From Bacteroidota bacterium (lineage in GTDB: Bacteria > Bacteroidota > Bacteroidia > Bacteroidales > P3): DNA of 64,000 nt. The notes under the pieces were generated by a model, which worked only from the letters and a program-made list of their open reading frames with translations, did not search any database and was not told the DNA's origin. Positions within the stretch are counted from its first letter, which is position 1; every line of letters starts with the position of its first letter. Shown here in pieces: positions 8,693-17,469 of the stretch. A program made the translations under genes and the position numbers. The stretch is taken from positions 248,001 to 312,000 of the forward strand of contig JAEZKK010000011.1 of NCBI GenBank assembly GCA_023415495.1, given 5' to 3'.

Positions 8693-9396
8693 AGTTTAAT
8701 ATAAGGCTTGATTTTGTTTAGGGTTTGGGGGTCGATTAGTTGGATTAGGTTTAGTTCTTGGATGGAGTCGATATGGGTTTTATCTTGTCGGTATTTTATT
8801 ATTGCTTTGCTTTGATAAAAGTCTAAATAGGGGTGGGAGTTTAGCTCTTTTATATCGCATTGGTTAATGTTTATCTGTTTAATGTTTACTGTGTCCAGTC
8901 GAAGCAGGGGTTTGATTGTGTTGAATAGACTATCGCTTATTCCATATACTTCTTGGATTTGATTTATATCTACAAATCCTCCAAGTAAGTTCCTATATTT
9001 AATTATCCTTTTCGATAATACTGGTCCTATTCCTCTGAGGGCTTGGAAGTCCAAACTATCTGCATGATTTATATCAATAATTATACTTTCTTTCTTATAT
9101 ATTGGTTTTTCGTAATCTTTGTTTGGATTCCTCTCCCAAGTCTTTTCTTTATAATCTCTTTGATAGTCCTTCTTATAGTTTCTTTTGTAATCCCTATTAT
9201 TTCGTTTAGTTAAAGGTTTTGTTTCCTCTTTCTCCTCTATCCTCGTATTATTAATTTTATTAGAGGTTTGAATATAGGAACGAGTGGAGAAATACACTCC
9301 TATTCCAAGCCCTATGATTATCCCATAAAACAAAACAAGCCCAATCTTATGCTTTCTTCGCATTGGATTGGACTTATTTTTATTGATGAGTTTCAT
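8689..9396 (-). CDS. Membrane-anchored helix-hairpin-helix protein (ComEA-like)
   Basis: One N-terminal membrane segment (about residues 17-38) is followed by a very basic, Tyr-rich linker containing near-repeats of Asn/Asp-Tyr-Lys (about residues 66-84), then helix-hairpin-helix DNA-binding motifs. The clearest HhH is INHADSLDFQALRGIGPVLS near residue 108, with further copies around 145 and 175. ComEA-type proteins bind double-stranded DNA at the cell surface during uptake; whether this one acts in competence is inference. It starts 3 bp after the TlpA-like gene's stop, so the two are probably one transcript. Its 3' end overlaps repeat array A. Confidence 0.8.
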   Translation of the reverse strand: MKLINKNKSNPMRRKHKIGLVLFYGIIIGLGIGVYFSTRSYIQTSNKINNTRIEEKEETKPLTKRNNRDYKRNYKKDYQRDYKEKTWERNPNKDYEKPIYKKESIIIDINHADSLDFQALRGIGPVLSKRIIKYRNLLGGFVDINQIQEVYGISDSLFNTIKPLLRLDTVNIKQININQCDIKELNSHPYLDFYQSKAIIKYRQDKTHIDSIQELNLIQLIDPQTLNKIKPYIKL

Positions 9397-9399
9397 CTC

Positions 9400-10497
9400 T
9401 TATTTTGAATAATAATCCTCTATAAATTTGTCAAGCTCTCCTCCATGGAGGTTTCTTCCTATTACATTGCCTTTATCATCAACAAGGAGGTTATAAGGGA
9501 TATATTGGAAATCGTAACGTTTTGTAATAATATTTCCATCCCCTATTAAAGTAAGCCATGGCAAAGGATTTGAACTAATAAACTTCTTCCAATCCTCTGG
9601 TTTTTGATCTATTGATATTCCTACTATATTAAAACCTTTTGACTTATATTGATTATAAATAGATTTTAAATGAGGTATTTCCTCAATGCAAGGCTTGCAC
9701 CATGATGCCCAAAAGTCTACAAGCAATAACGAGCCTTTTACGTCTCTTTCTGTGAAGGTTTTTCCATTAATATCTTGGGCTGTAAATACTAATTGCTTGG
9801 AGTTCTCTCTGGCTAACATCTTCTCTCCAATCAATCTGCAATATATCTCTTTCCAAGGGTTTTTATTAATATCTACACATATCTTATTACTATAAGCAAT
9901 TAGTGGGTTATTCTCATCGTACTGAAGTGAAGAGATTTGTTGTAACATTAGCATATAAGGAAAACCTGACTCTGGATAAGAGTTAATATACTGTGAGTAA
10001 ACTCCAACAAATTTGGTGTATATATCTTTTATATTAGAGTTATCTGCATTTACCTCGTCAACAATTAGCTTTTGAATCTTATCCCAAAATGTATTGAAAT
10101 CCTCTGCATGCTTTGTTCCGCTATAGCTTGCCTTCAATATTCCTCCCTTGTCAAAATCCTTTAAGTTAGAGACTTTAACCTCGATTTTCTTTCCCTTTTC
10201 TAATGGGAGGGGGATATTTACCTGCTTGCTTATCTCGCTGCTCCTAATTATCATAGCACATTCCAAGATATCCTTATCAAATTCAATACTGTCAAACTCT
10301 ATTTCAATCTTTCCGTTCTCGAAGCTCGAGGCATAGATAGCATTCGAAAATTGTCTATTCATTTCGTTAGGCTTATCGTAGATAATAGTAATGTCTCCTT
10401 TTTGGATTTCAGGCATTTCCAATACTAATTTTGCATGCTTTGTGCAAGACATCATAAATAATGATAGCCCTATTAAGATTAACCCTTTAATTCTCAT
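9400..10497 (-). CDS. TlpA-like thioredoxin-fold lipoprotein with N-terminal DUF4369-like region
   Basis: Lipobox MMSC at residues 15-18 marks an outer- or inner-membrane lipoprotein. The first 230 residues resemble the DUF4369 and helical regions seen before Bacteroidota TlpA domains. The C-terminal 130 residues form a TlpA/AhpC-TSA thioredoxin domain with the redox motif in VDFWASWCKPCIEEIPHLK and the cis-Pro loop in YDFQYIPYNLL. Likely a periplasmic disulfide reductase of the ResA type. TatD lies 22 bp upstream, but a promoter box inside the tatD 3' end suggests its own transcription. Confidence 0.88.
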   Translation of the reverse strand: MRIKGLILIGLSLFMMSCTKHAKLVLEMPEIQKGDITIIYDKPNEMNRQFSNAIYASSFENGKIEIEFDSIEFDKDILECAMIIRSSEISKQVNIPLPLEKGKKIEVKVSNLKDFDKGGILKASYSGTKHAEDFNTFWDKIQKLIVDEVNADNSNIKDIYTKFVGVYSQYINSYPESGFPYMLMLQQISSLQYDENNPLIAYSNKICVDINKNPWKEIYCRLIGEKMLARENSKQLVFTAQDINGKTFTERDVKGSLLLVDFWASWCKPCIEEIPHLKSIYNQYKSKGFNIVGISIDQKPEDWKKFISSNPLPWLTLIGDGNIITKRYDFQYIPYNLLVDDKGNVIGRNLHGGELDKFIEDYYSK

Positions 10498-10519
10498 AAT
10501 ATATTTTGTATTTTAATTC

Positions 10520-11317
10520 TCAAGATTTAGGTTGCAAATATAAAGAAAAAACTTCAAATACATTCTCTGTAGTTATTCTTCCAACCTCTTCAAGGCTTGT
10601 TTCCTTAACCTCTGCAATCTTTTCAGCTATTAAAGGTATATATGAGCTTTCGTTCCTCTTGCCTCTATATGGTACTGGGCTTAGATAAGGAGAATCGGTC
10701 TCAAGGACAATATCTCTTAGGTCAAAATCCTTAATTATTTCTGCTATCTTAGCATTTTTAAAGGTTACAACCCCTCCTATTCCAAGCTTAAATCCTAATT
10801 CAACTACCTTTCTTCCTTGATTTACATCTCCTGAAAAGCTATGGAATATCCCCTTGAATTTATTGATTTTTCTCTCCTTTTTTATCTTGATTAAAGAGGA
10901 AAATACCTCGTCGAAGCTTTTCCTATTATGGATAATTATAGGCAGATCTCTCTCCAAAGCCCAAATAATTTGTATCTCGAATGCCTCGATTTGTTCTTTA
11001 ATAAATGTTGTATCCCAATAAAGATCTATACCTATCTCCCCAATTCCAATTATAGATTTATCATCAATATGGGCTTGAATTTTCTTAAGTTCTTCTTTAT
11101 AGTTTTGGTCAATAGAGGTAGGGTGAAGCCCCATCATAGGATGGAAAATATCATCCTTTTGGCAAAGAGAGAACATTGGCTCAATTGAAGAAGAGTCGAT
11201 ATTAGGCAATAGAATTTTTATTAACCCATTTTCCTTAGCTCTTTGAATGGCTAAGAAGATATCTTCATTAAACTCATCGGAGTAAAGATGAGAATGTGTA
11301 TCAACGTACTTAATCAT
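10520..11317 (-). CDS. tatD: TatD-family metal-dependent deoxyribonuclease
   Basis: Amidohydrolase-superfamily DNase, TIM barrel, cytoplasmic. Metal-binding motifs in order: YVDTHSHLY (residue 4), GEIGIDLYWD (about 94), PIIIHNRKSFDEV (about 126), GIFHSFSGD (about 152) and VLETDSPYLSP (about 200). Length 265 is standard. It lies downstream of rpsT behind a Rho-independent terminator, and I see no promoter directly upstream, so partial read-through is possible. Confidence 0.94.
   Translation of the reverse strand: MIKYVDTHSHLYSDEFNEDIFLAIQRAKENGLIKILLPNIDSSSIEPMFSLCQKDDIFHPMMGLHPTSIDQNYKEELKKIQAHIDDKSIIGIGEIGIDLYWDTTFIKEQIEAFEIQIIWALERDLPIIIHNRKSFDEVFSSLIKIKKERKINKFKGIFHSFSGDVNQGRKVVELGFKLGIGGVVTFKNAKIAEIIKDFDLRDIVLETDSPYLSPVPYRGKRNESSYIPLIAEKIAEVKETSLEEVGRITTENVFEVFSLYLQPKS
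10535..10542 (-). promoter_or_regulatory. -7 box, possible promoter of the TlpA-HhH pair
   Basis: TATATTTG on the minus strand inside the tatD 3' end, about 38 bp before the TlpA-like ATG. No TTTG at the right spacing, so this is a weak call. Confidence 0.35.
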
Positions 11318-11337
11318 AAATTTGATAATTATATGTA

Positions 11338-11370
11338 CAAAAAAAGCCCAACCTATTCAGGCAGGGCTTT
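11338..11370 (-). terminator. Rho-independent terminator of rpsT
   Basis: On the minus strand AAAGCCC and GGGCTTT form the stem, with an inner CCT/AGG pairing around a GAAT loop, followed by seven T. It begins about 20 bp after the rpsT stop. Confidence 0.85.
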
Positions 11371-11389
11371 CAATACTTTAGATTAATTA

Positions 11390-11641
11390 CTAAAGAACTG
11401 CAATCTTTTTCATACATTTTGATTTCAAATTAGCTGCCTTATTCTTGTGAATAACGTTTCTCTTAGCTAATTTATCAATTGAAGAGATAAGCGAAGGTAG
11501 TTTTTCTTGAGCCACAGCCATATCTTCTGTAGCACGAAAATCTCTTAAAGCGTTACGCATAGTTTTTGCGTAGTAACGGTTAGCTATTCTCTTTCTTTCG
11601 TTTGAACGAATTCTCTTAATTGCACTCTTATGATTTGCCAT
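11390..11641 (-). CDS. rpsT: 30S ribosomal protein S20
   Basis: Primary 16S rRNA-binding protein of the small subunit. The 83-residue, strongly basic helical product opens with MANHKSAIKRIRSNERKR, the family signature, and ends with the expected Lys-rich segment NKAANLKSKCMKKI. Starts 22 bp downstream of tRNA-Glu on the same strand, with no promoter between them, so both probably come from the promoter at 11755-11785. A Rho-independent terminator follows. Confidence 0.97.
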   Translation of the reverse strand: MANHKSAIKRIRSNERKRIANRYYAKTMRNALRDFRATEDMAVAQEKLPSLISSIDKLAKRNVIHKNKAANLKSKCMKKIAVL

Positions 11642-11663
11642 AATCTTTATTAATCTTTTTTAG

Positions 11664-11738
11664 TACCCCGTAGGGGATTCGAACCCCTGATTTCAAGAAT
11701 GAAAATCTTGCGTCCTAGGCCAACTAGACGAACGGGGC
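11664..11738 (-). tRNA. tRNA-Glu (anticodon TTC)
   Basis: 75 nt, minus strand. Acceptor GCCCCGT pairs with ACGGGGT (one G-U), anticodon stem CAAGA/TCTTG encloses TTTTCAT, T loop TTCGAAT. CCA not encoded. Upstream of rpsT in what appears to be a shared transcript. Confidence 0.95.
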
Positions 11739-11754
11739 ATAGGATTTGTGGGTG

Positions 11755-11785
11755 CAAAATTACAATCTTTTTTATTACTACCAAA
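11755..11785 (-). promoter_or_regulatory. Promoter of tRNA-Glu and rpsT
   Basis: TTTG (11785-11782), a 19-bp spacer and TAATTTTG (11762-11755) on the minus strand, an excellent match to the phylum consensus, 17 bp before the tRNA 5' end. Confidence 0.8.
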
Positions 11786-11819
11786 CTTTTGATGAAAAAA
11801 AATCAAGAAATCTTGCTTA

Positions 11820-12479
11820 TTAATCTTTATCTTGCTTAAATTCAAACCCTAATCTTTTTGCAGTAATTTGACGCTTTGCATTGAATTTAGAGTTTATTTC
11901 ATCCACAGAAATTATTTTAACCTCATCAAAAGGCGGAGTCAGCAAATCAAAACTGTTAGTGTAATCCATAGAAGACATAATTATATCCCTTACCGAATCA
12001 TTATCCACTATAGTGTGGCTAAAGCTTGTATAAAGGGCTCCAACCTCTCTTTTGCCTTCTATAAAGTAGTGATTTTCGTTATTCACAAATATTCTTGCAA
12101 TAAGATAACCATAGTCCATTATCCTATTATAATCGAATGAATCAGCAAGGAAATTATAAATACTAATCATTCCACAATAGGAGCGTTTCTTGTCTTGCTT
12201 AACATAAGGCAGCTGCATTACATCATGCATTCTCGAAAACTCAAATACATTAGAATGCATTAGAAAGACCAAAACATCTGTTCCAAATCTTATTTCAAAC
12301 TCAAATTCTCCCTTATCAGTAAAGCCTGTGTTGATATCTGGAAATTCCTTTTCCAAATCCTTTGAAATAGATTTAGCAGTTTCCTTAAACATCGAGAATG
12401 CCTGAGTAGTATTTTCATTTACTATATTATTCAATATTGTTTTCTCTTGAATTTTTTTTCCGAGTTCTTTATAATCCAT
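11820..12479 (-). CDS. Conserved protein of unknown function (219 aa)
   Basis: No family recognised. No signal peptide or membrane segment; predicted soluble and cytoplasmic. The first 60 residues look helical, followed by a mixed region with notable blocks FEFEIRFGTDVLVFLMHSNV (about 78-97), CGMISIYNFLADSFDYNR (about 122) and HYFIEGKREVGALYTSF (about 157), and a charged tail. Composition matches neighbouring genes. It lies between the tRNA-Glu promoter and the ferredoxin terminator. That terminator is just upstream and no promoter box is obvious in the 45 bp between. Confidence 0.7.
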   Translation of the reverse strand: MDYKELGKKIQEKTILNNIVNENTTQAFSMFKETAKSISKDLEKEFPDINTGFTDKGEFEFEIRFGTDVLVFLMHSNVFEFSRMHDVMQLPYVKQDKKRSYCGMISIYNFLADSFDYNRIMDYGYLIARIFVNNENHYFIEGKREVGALYTSFSHTIVDNDSVRDIIMSSMDYTNSFDLLTPPFDEVKIISVDEINSKFNAKRQITAKRLGFEFKQDKD

Positions 12480-12523
12480 AATATGCTTTTAGTGTTAAAT
12501 TCCTATCAGTAAATGTATAAAAC

Positions 12524-12564
12524 GAAAAAAGCCCCGAAGAATTGTATTCAACTGGGGCTTTTTA
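12524..12564 (-). terminator. Rho-independent terminator of the ferredoxin gene
   Basis: AAAAGCCCC and GGGGCTTTTTT form a strong stem, with an inner GAAT/ATTC pairing. It directly follows the ferredoxin stop on the minus strand. The A run on the other side makes it potentially bidirectional. Confidence 0.85.
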
Positions 12565-12581
12565 CTTCGATTTAATCCAGA

Positions 12582-12749
12582 TTATTCAGGATGAATAGCC
12601 TCTACAGGACATACGTCTGCACAAGCACCACAATCAGTACAAGCTGATGGGTCAATTTTATAGATATCTCCTTCAGAGATAGCTCCTACTGGACATTCGT
12701 CAATACAAGTGCCGCAAGCAACACAATCTTCGCTAATTTTATAAGCCAT
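12582..12749 (-). CDS. 2[4Fe-4S] ferredoxin, 55 residues
   Basis: Small electron carrier of the clostridial type. Two cluster motifs are complete: CVACGTCIDECP (residues 9-20) and CTDCGACADVCP (37-48), each CxxCxxCxxxCP, separated by 17 residues, with a pseudo-twofold symmetric fold. It is too short for a 60-residue cut-off and easily missed. It probably serves pyruvate:ferredoxin oxidoreductase or similar fermentative enzymes; partner not visible here. Monocistronic, with its own promoter box at 12786-12793 and the terminator at 12524-12564. Confidence 0.96.
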   Translation of the reverse strand: MAYKISEDCVACGTCIDECPVGAISEGDIYKIDPSACTDCGACADVCPVEAIHPE

Positions 12750-12785
12750 GACTTTTTATTTTTTATTTGGTTTACAATTACGCTG

Positions 12786-12793
12786 CAAATATA
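12786..12793 (-). promoter_or_regulatory. -7 box of the ferredoxin gene
   Basis: TATATTTG on the minus strand, 37 bp before the ATG. It is divergent from the -7 box for the MORN lipoprotein 13 bp away, so the two promoters overlap back to back. Confidence 0.55.
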
Positions 12794-12805
12794 TGATTTT
12801 ATTCT

Positions 12806-12813
12806 TAAATTTG
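12806..12813 (+). promoter_or_regulatory. -7 box of the MORN lipoprotein gene
   Basis: TAAATTTG, 30 bp before the ATG at 12844. Its position rules out longer in-frame starts upstream. Confidence 0.5.
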
Positions 12814-12843
12814 CCGCAGATTTCATTCCAAAAAATATTAAAT

Positions 12844-13629
12844 ATGAGTTCAAAAACTGCAAAAGCATTAATTACAAGAGCATTATCAATTATTCTAATA
12901 AGTGCATTATTTACTTCATGTAGTAAAAATACTAAGGAAATTGTAGAATACTACGATTCACAGAAACCAAAATTGATTTATTTCATAAAAAATGAAGATG
13001 GAATAAAGAAAAGAGTAGGAGAAAAAATGTATTATGAAAATGGCACTCTAAGATATGAGGGAAAGTATAAAAACAATTTAAGGCAGGGTGCATGGAAATA
13101 CTATTATGAAAATGGGGTATTATCTTTGAAAATTGAGTATAAAGAAGACTCTCAGAGCATAGAAATGTATTCTCCAAAGAAGGAGGTTATAGTATCCAAG
13201 AAGGATAAAGTTTTAGAAACAGCATATTATCCTGATGGATATATTGCAATGATTAGAATACAAAAAGGAGATATTATTAAGGAATTTCGATTTTATCAAT
13301 CCTATAAACTATTTGAGGAAAGAAATTTTAAGGATGGAGCCTTGGATGGAGAGGTTAAGTCCTTTTATGAGAATGGGAATATTACTTCCTATAATTTTTT
13401 CAGACAAGGAATGCAGGACAGTGTGTTTTTCCTTAACTATGAAGATGGGAAGACTCAGGTAAAGGGCAAATATAAAAATGATAATAAGGTTGGCATTTGG
13501 GAATACTTTACACAAGAGGGTCAAAAGGATGGATTTGAAGAGTATTCAGAGGATGGCTCTATAATTAAAGCAAGGGAATCGGGAGTAAAATTCTACGACA
13601 AGGAAGGAAATGAAATCAAAATAAATTAG
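12844..13629 (+). CDS. MORN-repeat (YwqK-like) lipoprotein
   Basis: Lipoprotein signal ending ALFTSCSKN, then repeated MORN_2 motifs of the type YYENGTLRYEGKYKNNLRQG (about residue 62), YYENGVLSLKIEYKED (about 86), FYENGNITSYNFFRQG (about 178) and YEDGKTQVKGKYKNDNKVG (about 200). Such proteins are often labelled YwqK antitoxins by name transfer; no toxin partner is present here. In-frame codons extend upstream to 12748, but the promoter box at 12806-12813 and the signal peptide favour ATG at 12844. The next gene starts 3 bp after its stop, so they form a pair. Probably outer-membrane associated; function unknown. Confidence 0.82.
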   Translation: MSSKTAKALITRALSIILISALFTSCSKNTKEIVEYYDSQKPKLIYFIKNEDGIKKRVGEKMYYENGTLRYEGKYKNNLRQGAWKYYYENGVLSLKIEYKEDSQSIEMYSPKKEVIVSKKDKVLETAYYPDGYIAMIRIQKGDIIKEFRFYQSYKLFEERNFKDGALDGEVKSFYENGNITSYNFFRQGMQDSVFFLNYEDGKTQVKGKYKNDNKVGIWEYFTQEGQKDGFEEYSEDGSIIKARESGVKFYDKEGNEIKIN

Positions 13630-13632
13630 AAT

Positions 13633-14238
13633 ATGAAAACAATAACTACTAAATCAATAATCTTTAGGCTCCTATTTCTCTTCTTCTTTTTAGGTCTAAT
13701 CTCAAATACTTATTCCCAGTCTTTTTATAAAATAGAAAAGAAAAAGAATAATAATGAGATTAGTTTCAAGATAAATAAGGATGAGTTTATTGCTAAGATG
13801 GGAATAAATTCAGAGGCAAGAACTCCAAAAATAAATTTTTCTGGTAAAGGAAACTATACTTATAATTCATTAATCCAAGATGCAGTATTGGACTTTGAGG
13901 TATTTACTAATTCGAAAAGCAATAGAGCATATTTGATTATTAATAATTACAAGGAGTATAGTCATGGTGCAGAATTGTTTTTAATTGAAAAAGGAAGTTT
14001 TAAACATATTGGTCAAATATGTATAGCAGCCTATATGCTAAACGAAAAAGAGAAGATGGATTATTGTAGTATATTGAAGCATATTACAATTTTAGAAACA
14101 ACACAGAAAACTTATATATCCTTTGAAACTCCTTTAATTGTAATAAATCCTGGCCAGCATGACGAAGAAATATTAAAAGGGAATAAACTATATTACACCT
14201 TAGAGTCAGGAAAACTAATACAAAACCGTTCTAATTAG
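13633..14238 (+). CDS. Secreted protein of unknown function, paired with the MORN lipoprotein
   Basis: 201 residues with a signal peptide (hydrophobic core LLFLFFFLGLISNTYS before Q). The mature part is basic at first (IEKKKNNNEISFKINKDEF) and then beta-rich, without recognisable domains or membrane segments. Starts 3 bp after the MORN gene, so very likely translated from the same message. About 90 bp separate it from lysS, which has its own promoter box. I cannot assign a function. Confidence 0.7.
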   Translation: MKTITTKSIIFRLLFLFFFLGLISNTYSQSFYKIEKKKNNNEISFKINKDEFIAKMGINSEARTPKINFSGKGNYTYNSLIQDAVLDFEVFTNSKSNRAYLIINNYKEYSHGAELFLIEKGSFKHIGQICIAAYMLNEKEKMDYCSILKHITILETTQKTYISFETPLIVINPGQHDEEILKGNKLYYTLESGKLIQNRSN

Positions 14239-14277
14239 CTAATTCTCATTTGATTTTCCAGATTTGAAATAATTTGC

Positions 14278-14285
14278 TATTTTTG
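14278..14285 (+). promoter_or_regulatory. -7 box upstream of lysS
   Basis: TATTTTTG, 44 bp before the lysS ATG and after the stop of the preceding gene. No well-spaced TTTG upstream. Confidence 0.5.
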
Positions 14286-14329
14286 CACTCTTGTATTAGT
14301 TAGTATTAGAATAAAAAATAATATAATAA

Positions 14330-15844
14330 ATGAGCTTAGAACTTAGCGAACAGGAATTATTTCGTCGTCAATCCTTAGAGCAGATGAGAGAATTAGGGAT
14401 AAATCCATATCCCGCAAACCTTTTTGAGGTTAATGTGAATAGCAGTGAGATTCTTGAGAATTACCCAAAGGATGAAACACTTTATCAAGAGATAAGTATA
14501 GCAGGAAGGATAATGTCTCGAAGAATTATGGGAGCTGCAGCTTTTGCAGTTATTCAGGATTCAGTTGGAAAGATTCAACTCTATATAAAGAGAGATGATA
14601 TTTGTCCAGAAGAGGACAAGACCATGTATAATACAGTATTTAAAAAACTATTAGATATTGGTGATATTATCGGAGTTAAGGGTTTTGTCTTTATTACCAA
14701 AATGGGGGAAATCTCAATCCATGTAAAAGAACTTACAGTCCTTTCAAAGAGCATTCGACCTTTGCCAGTAGTTAAGGAAAAGGATGGAGTTATTTACGAT
14801 GCATTTACCAATCCAGAACAAAGATACCGCCAAAGATACTTAGATTTAATAGTTAACCCTGAGGTTAAGGAAGTATTTATTAAGAGAACAAAGATAATTA
14901 ATACTATTCGTGATTTCTTTAATGAAAGAGGATATTTGGAAGTTGAAACTCCAGTATTGCAACCAATCCCAGGAGGAGCTGCGGCAAGACCATTTATTAC
15001 ACATCATAATACCTTAGATATTCCTCTTTATCTTAGAATTGCAAATGAACTTTACCTAAAACGTCTTATTGTTGGAGGCTTTGATGGAGTATATGAGTTT
15101 TCTAAGAATTTCCGTAACGAGGGAATGGATAGAACACATAATCCTGAGTTCACAGCTATGGAGGTTTATGTAGCCTATAAGGATTATTTCTGGATGATGG
15201 ATATGACTGAGGAAATGATTGAGAGAGTAGCTCTTGCAATAAACCCTAATACTAAGTTTAAAATAGGAGAAAATGAAATAAACTTTTCTCGACCTTATAA
15301 GAGAGTAAGAATGAGCGAAGCAATTCTTGAACATACTGGTTACGATATTACAAAAATGAGCGAGGAGGAATTATTCTCTGCTTGTAAGAAAATGAATATC
15401 GAGGTAGATTCAACCATGGGCAAGGGAAAGCTAATTGATGAGATATTTGGAGAAAAATGTGAGCACCACTATATCCAACCAACCTTTATTTATGACTATC
15501 CAAAGGAGATGTCTCCACTAACAAAGGAACATAGAGATAATCCAGAGCTTACAGAAAGATTTGAGTTATTTGTAAATGGAAAGGAATTAGCAAATGCATA
15601 CTCAGAACTTAACGACCCAATTGACCAATTAGACCGCTTCCAACAACAGCTTAAACTTCAAGAAAGAGGAGATGACGAGGCAATGTTTATTGACTATGAC
15701 TTTGTAAGAGCTTTGGAATATGGTATGCCACCAACCTCTGGAATGGGAATAGGAATAGACCGTCTTACAATGTTTATGACAGGATGCAGCTCAATTCAAG
15801 ATGTATTATTCTTCCCTCAAATGAAACCTGAAAAGCACGATTAA
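14330..15844 (+). CDS. lysS: Lysyl-tRNA synthetase, class II
   Basis: Charges tRNA-Lys. An N-terminal OB-fold anticodon-binding domain (about residues 50-150) is followed by the class II catalytic core: motif 2 in FRNEGMDRTHNPEFTAMEVY (about 260) and motif 3 in GIGIDRLTMFM (about 480). Length 504 is standard for bacterial LysS. First gene of a likely operon lysS-prc-apbE-helicase; its TAA shares one base with the ATG of the next gene. Confidence 0.97.
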   Translation: MSLELSEQELFRRQSLEQMRELGINPYPANLFEVNVNSSEILENYPKDETLYQEISIAGRIMSRRIMGAAAFAVIQDSVGKIQLYIKRDDICPEEDKTMYNTVFKKLLDIGDIIGVKGFVFITKMGEISIHVKELTVLSKSIRPLPVVKEKDGVIYDAFTNPEQRYRQRYLDLIVNPEVKEVFIKRTKIINTIRDFFNERGYLEVETPVLQPIPGGAAARPFITHHNTLDIPLYLRIANELYLKRLIVGGFDGVYEFSKNFRNEGMDRTHNPEFTAMEVYVAYKDYFWMMDMTEEMIERVALAINPNTKFKIGENEINFSRPYKRVRMSEAILEHTGYDITKMSEEELFSACKKMNIEVDSTMGKGKLIDEIFGEKCEHHYIQPTFIYDYPKEMSPLTKEHRDNPELTERFELFVNGKELANAYSELNDPIDQLDRFQQQLKLQERGDDEAMFIDYDFVRALEYGMPPTSGMGIGIDRLTMFMTGCSSIQDVLFFPQMKPEKHD

Positions 15845-17445
15845 TGAATAAAAAGTCAAGACTTCCATTAATAATTGCCATATCCCTAATTATAGGAGCT
15901 CTTATTGGTTATACACTTAAGCCAGGCTCTGATAGTTTTGGGGTTAAGATTAATCGTATTAGTGTATCTGATAAATTCAATTATGTGTTGGATTATATTA
16001 ATAACGATTATGTGGATAAGGTAGATATAGACTCTCTTGCTGATAAGGCTATAGCTAATTTCCTTCAGCAATTAGACCCTCACTCCAACTACCTTACATC
16101 CTCAGAAAATCGTAAGGAACAAGAAACACTTAGTGGAAGTTTTGATGGGATTGGAATCCAATTTCGTATTATAGATGATACCATTGTTGTTGTTCAACCT
16201 ATTGCCTCTGGTCCTTCTTCAAAGGCTGGGGTAATGGCAGGGGATAGAATAGTTATGGTAGATGATAGTAATTATGCAGGAAATGGAATTAAAAATGAGA
16301 ATGTAATGTCTTTGCTTAAGGGTAAAAAAGGTTCTAAGGTTAAGCTTGGGATTAAACGCTCGGGAGTTAAGGATTTGATTTCATTTAATATTACAAGAGA
16401 TGCTATACCTACATTCAGTGTGGATTATTTTGGAATGATTGACTCTAAAACTGGATATATCAAACTCTCACAATTCTCTCAAACAACTGCAAAGGAGGTT
16501 AATCAAGCTCTTAGAAATCTTAAGGCTAAGGGAATGAAAAACCTTGTCTTCGACCTTAGAGGAAACGGGGGAGGATATCTCGACCAAGCATATAAGGTAA
16601 CAGATGAATTTATTGAATCGGGAGATTTAATAGTCTATACTCAAGGGAGAAAGAGAGGAAGAGAAGATTTATTTGCTACCTCTGGAGGTCTCTTTGAAAA
16701 AGGTAAAATAATAGTTCTAATAGATGAGTTTTCTGCCTCAGCTTCTGAAATCCTATCCGGAGCAATTCAGGATAACGATAGGGGATTGATAATTGGAAGA
16801 AGAACATTTGGAAAAGGTTTGGTTCAAGAACAGAAATTCCTTCCTGATGGCTCTGCAGTTAGACTAACAGTCTCAAGATACCATACTCCTTCGGGTAGAA
16901 GTATTCAAAGACCTTATATTTCTGGAGACCCAGATAAGTATTTTGAAGACTTTGTTTCAAGATATTCCCATATGGCAAACGGAGAGAAGGATACTATCCC
17001 ACATCTTGATTCTTTAAAATACACTACCAAGAAAGGAAGAGTGGTTTATGGTGGTGGAGGAATAGAGCCTGACGTTGAGCTACCTTATACTGAAAGTAAG
17101 ATGGGTAATTATTATTCCCAATTGCTAAGAAAGGGTTTATTATTTAAGTTCTGCTTCGATTATGCTGACAAACATAGATTGGAATTTAAGAAATACTCTT
17201 CTGGAGAAGAGTTTATAAATAAATTTGAGGTAGGAGATAAGCTAATCAATGAATTAGTGGCCTATGCAAGCTCTAATGGAGTAAAGAAGGATAACTCTAT
17301 TAATAAGGATTTGAAAGAGATTAAGCTTGTGATTAAGGCATATCTTGCTCAAAACCTTTATGAAGATAAGTATTTCTATCAAATTTATCTTAAGATTGAT
17401 GATGATTTGAATAAGGCTCTACCTTATTTCAAATCAATAAACTAA
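15844..17445 (+). CDS. S41 C-terminal processing peptidase (CtpA/Prc family)
   Basis: Periplasmic serine protease anchored by an N-terminal membrane segment (residues about 7-25). A PDZ domain spans about residues 95-180 (SGSFDGIGIQFRI at its start), and the catalytic domain carries the nucleophile in DEFSASASEILSGA (about 300) and the Lys in GRRTFGKGLVQE (about 325). Length 533 with a C-terminal helical extension is typical for Bacteroidota CtpA. Overlaps lysS by one base (TAATG), consistent with translational coupling. Confidence 0.94.
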   Translation: MNKKSRLPLIIAISLIIGALIGYTLKPGSDSFGVKINRISVSDKFNYVLDYINNDYVDKVDIDSLADKAIANFLQQLDPHSNYLTSSENRKEQETLSGSFDGIGIQFRIIDDTIVVVQPIASGPSSKAGVMAGDRIVMVDDSNYAGNGIKNENVMSLLKGKKGSKVKLGIKRSGVKDLISFNITRDAIPTFSVDYFGMIDSKTGYIKLSQFSQTTAKEVNQALRNLKAKGMKNLVFDLRGNGGGYLDQAYKVTDEFIESGDLIVYTQGRKRGREDLFATSGGLFEKGKIIVLIDEFSASASEILSGAIQDNDRGLIIGRRTFGKGLVQEQKFLPDGSAVRLTVSRYHTPSGRSIQRPYISGDPDKYFEDFVSRYSHMANGEKDTIPHLDSLKYTTKKGRVVYGGGGIEPDVELPYTESKMGNYYSQLLRKGLLFKFCFDYADKHRLEFKKYSSGEEFINKFEVGDKLINELVAYASSNGVKKDNSINKDLKEIKLVIKAYLAQNLYEDKYFYQIYLKIDDDLNKALPYFKSIN

Positions 17446-17469
17446 TCATCTTATCTAATATTATATCTT

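Noticed and set aside
12844..13629. Toxin-antitoxin function for the YwqK/MORN protein
   Set aside because: The antitoxin name is inherited from unrelated annotation; this is a secreted lipoprotein with no toxin gene beside it.
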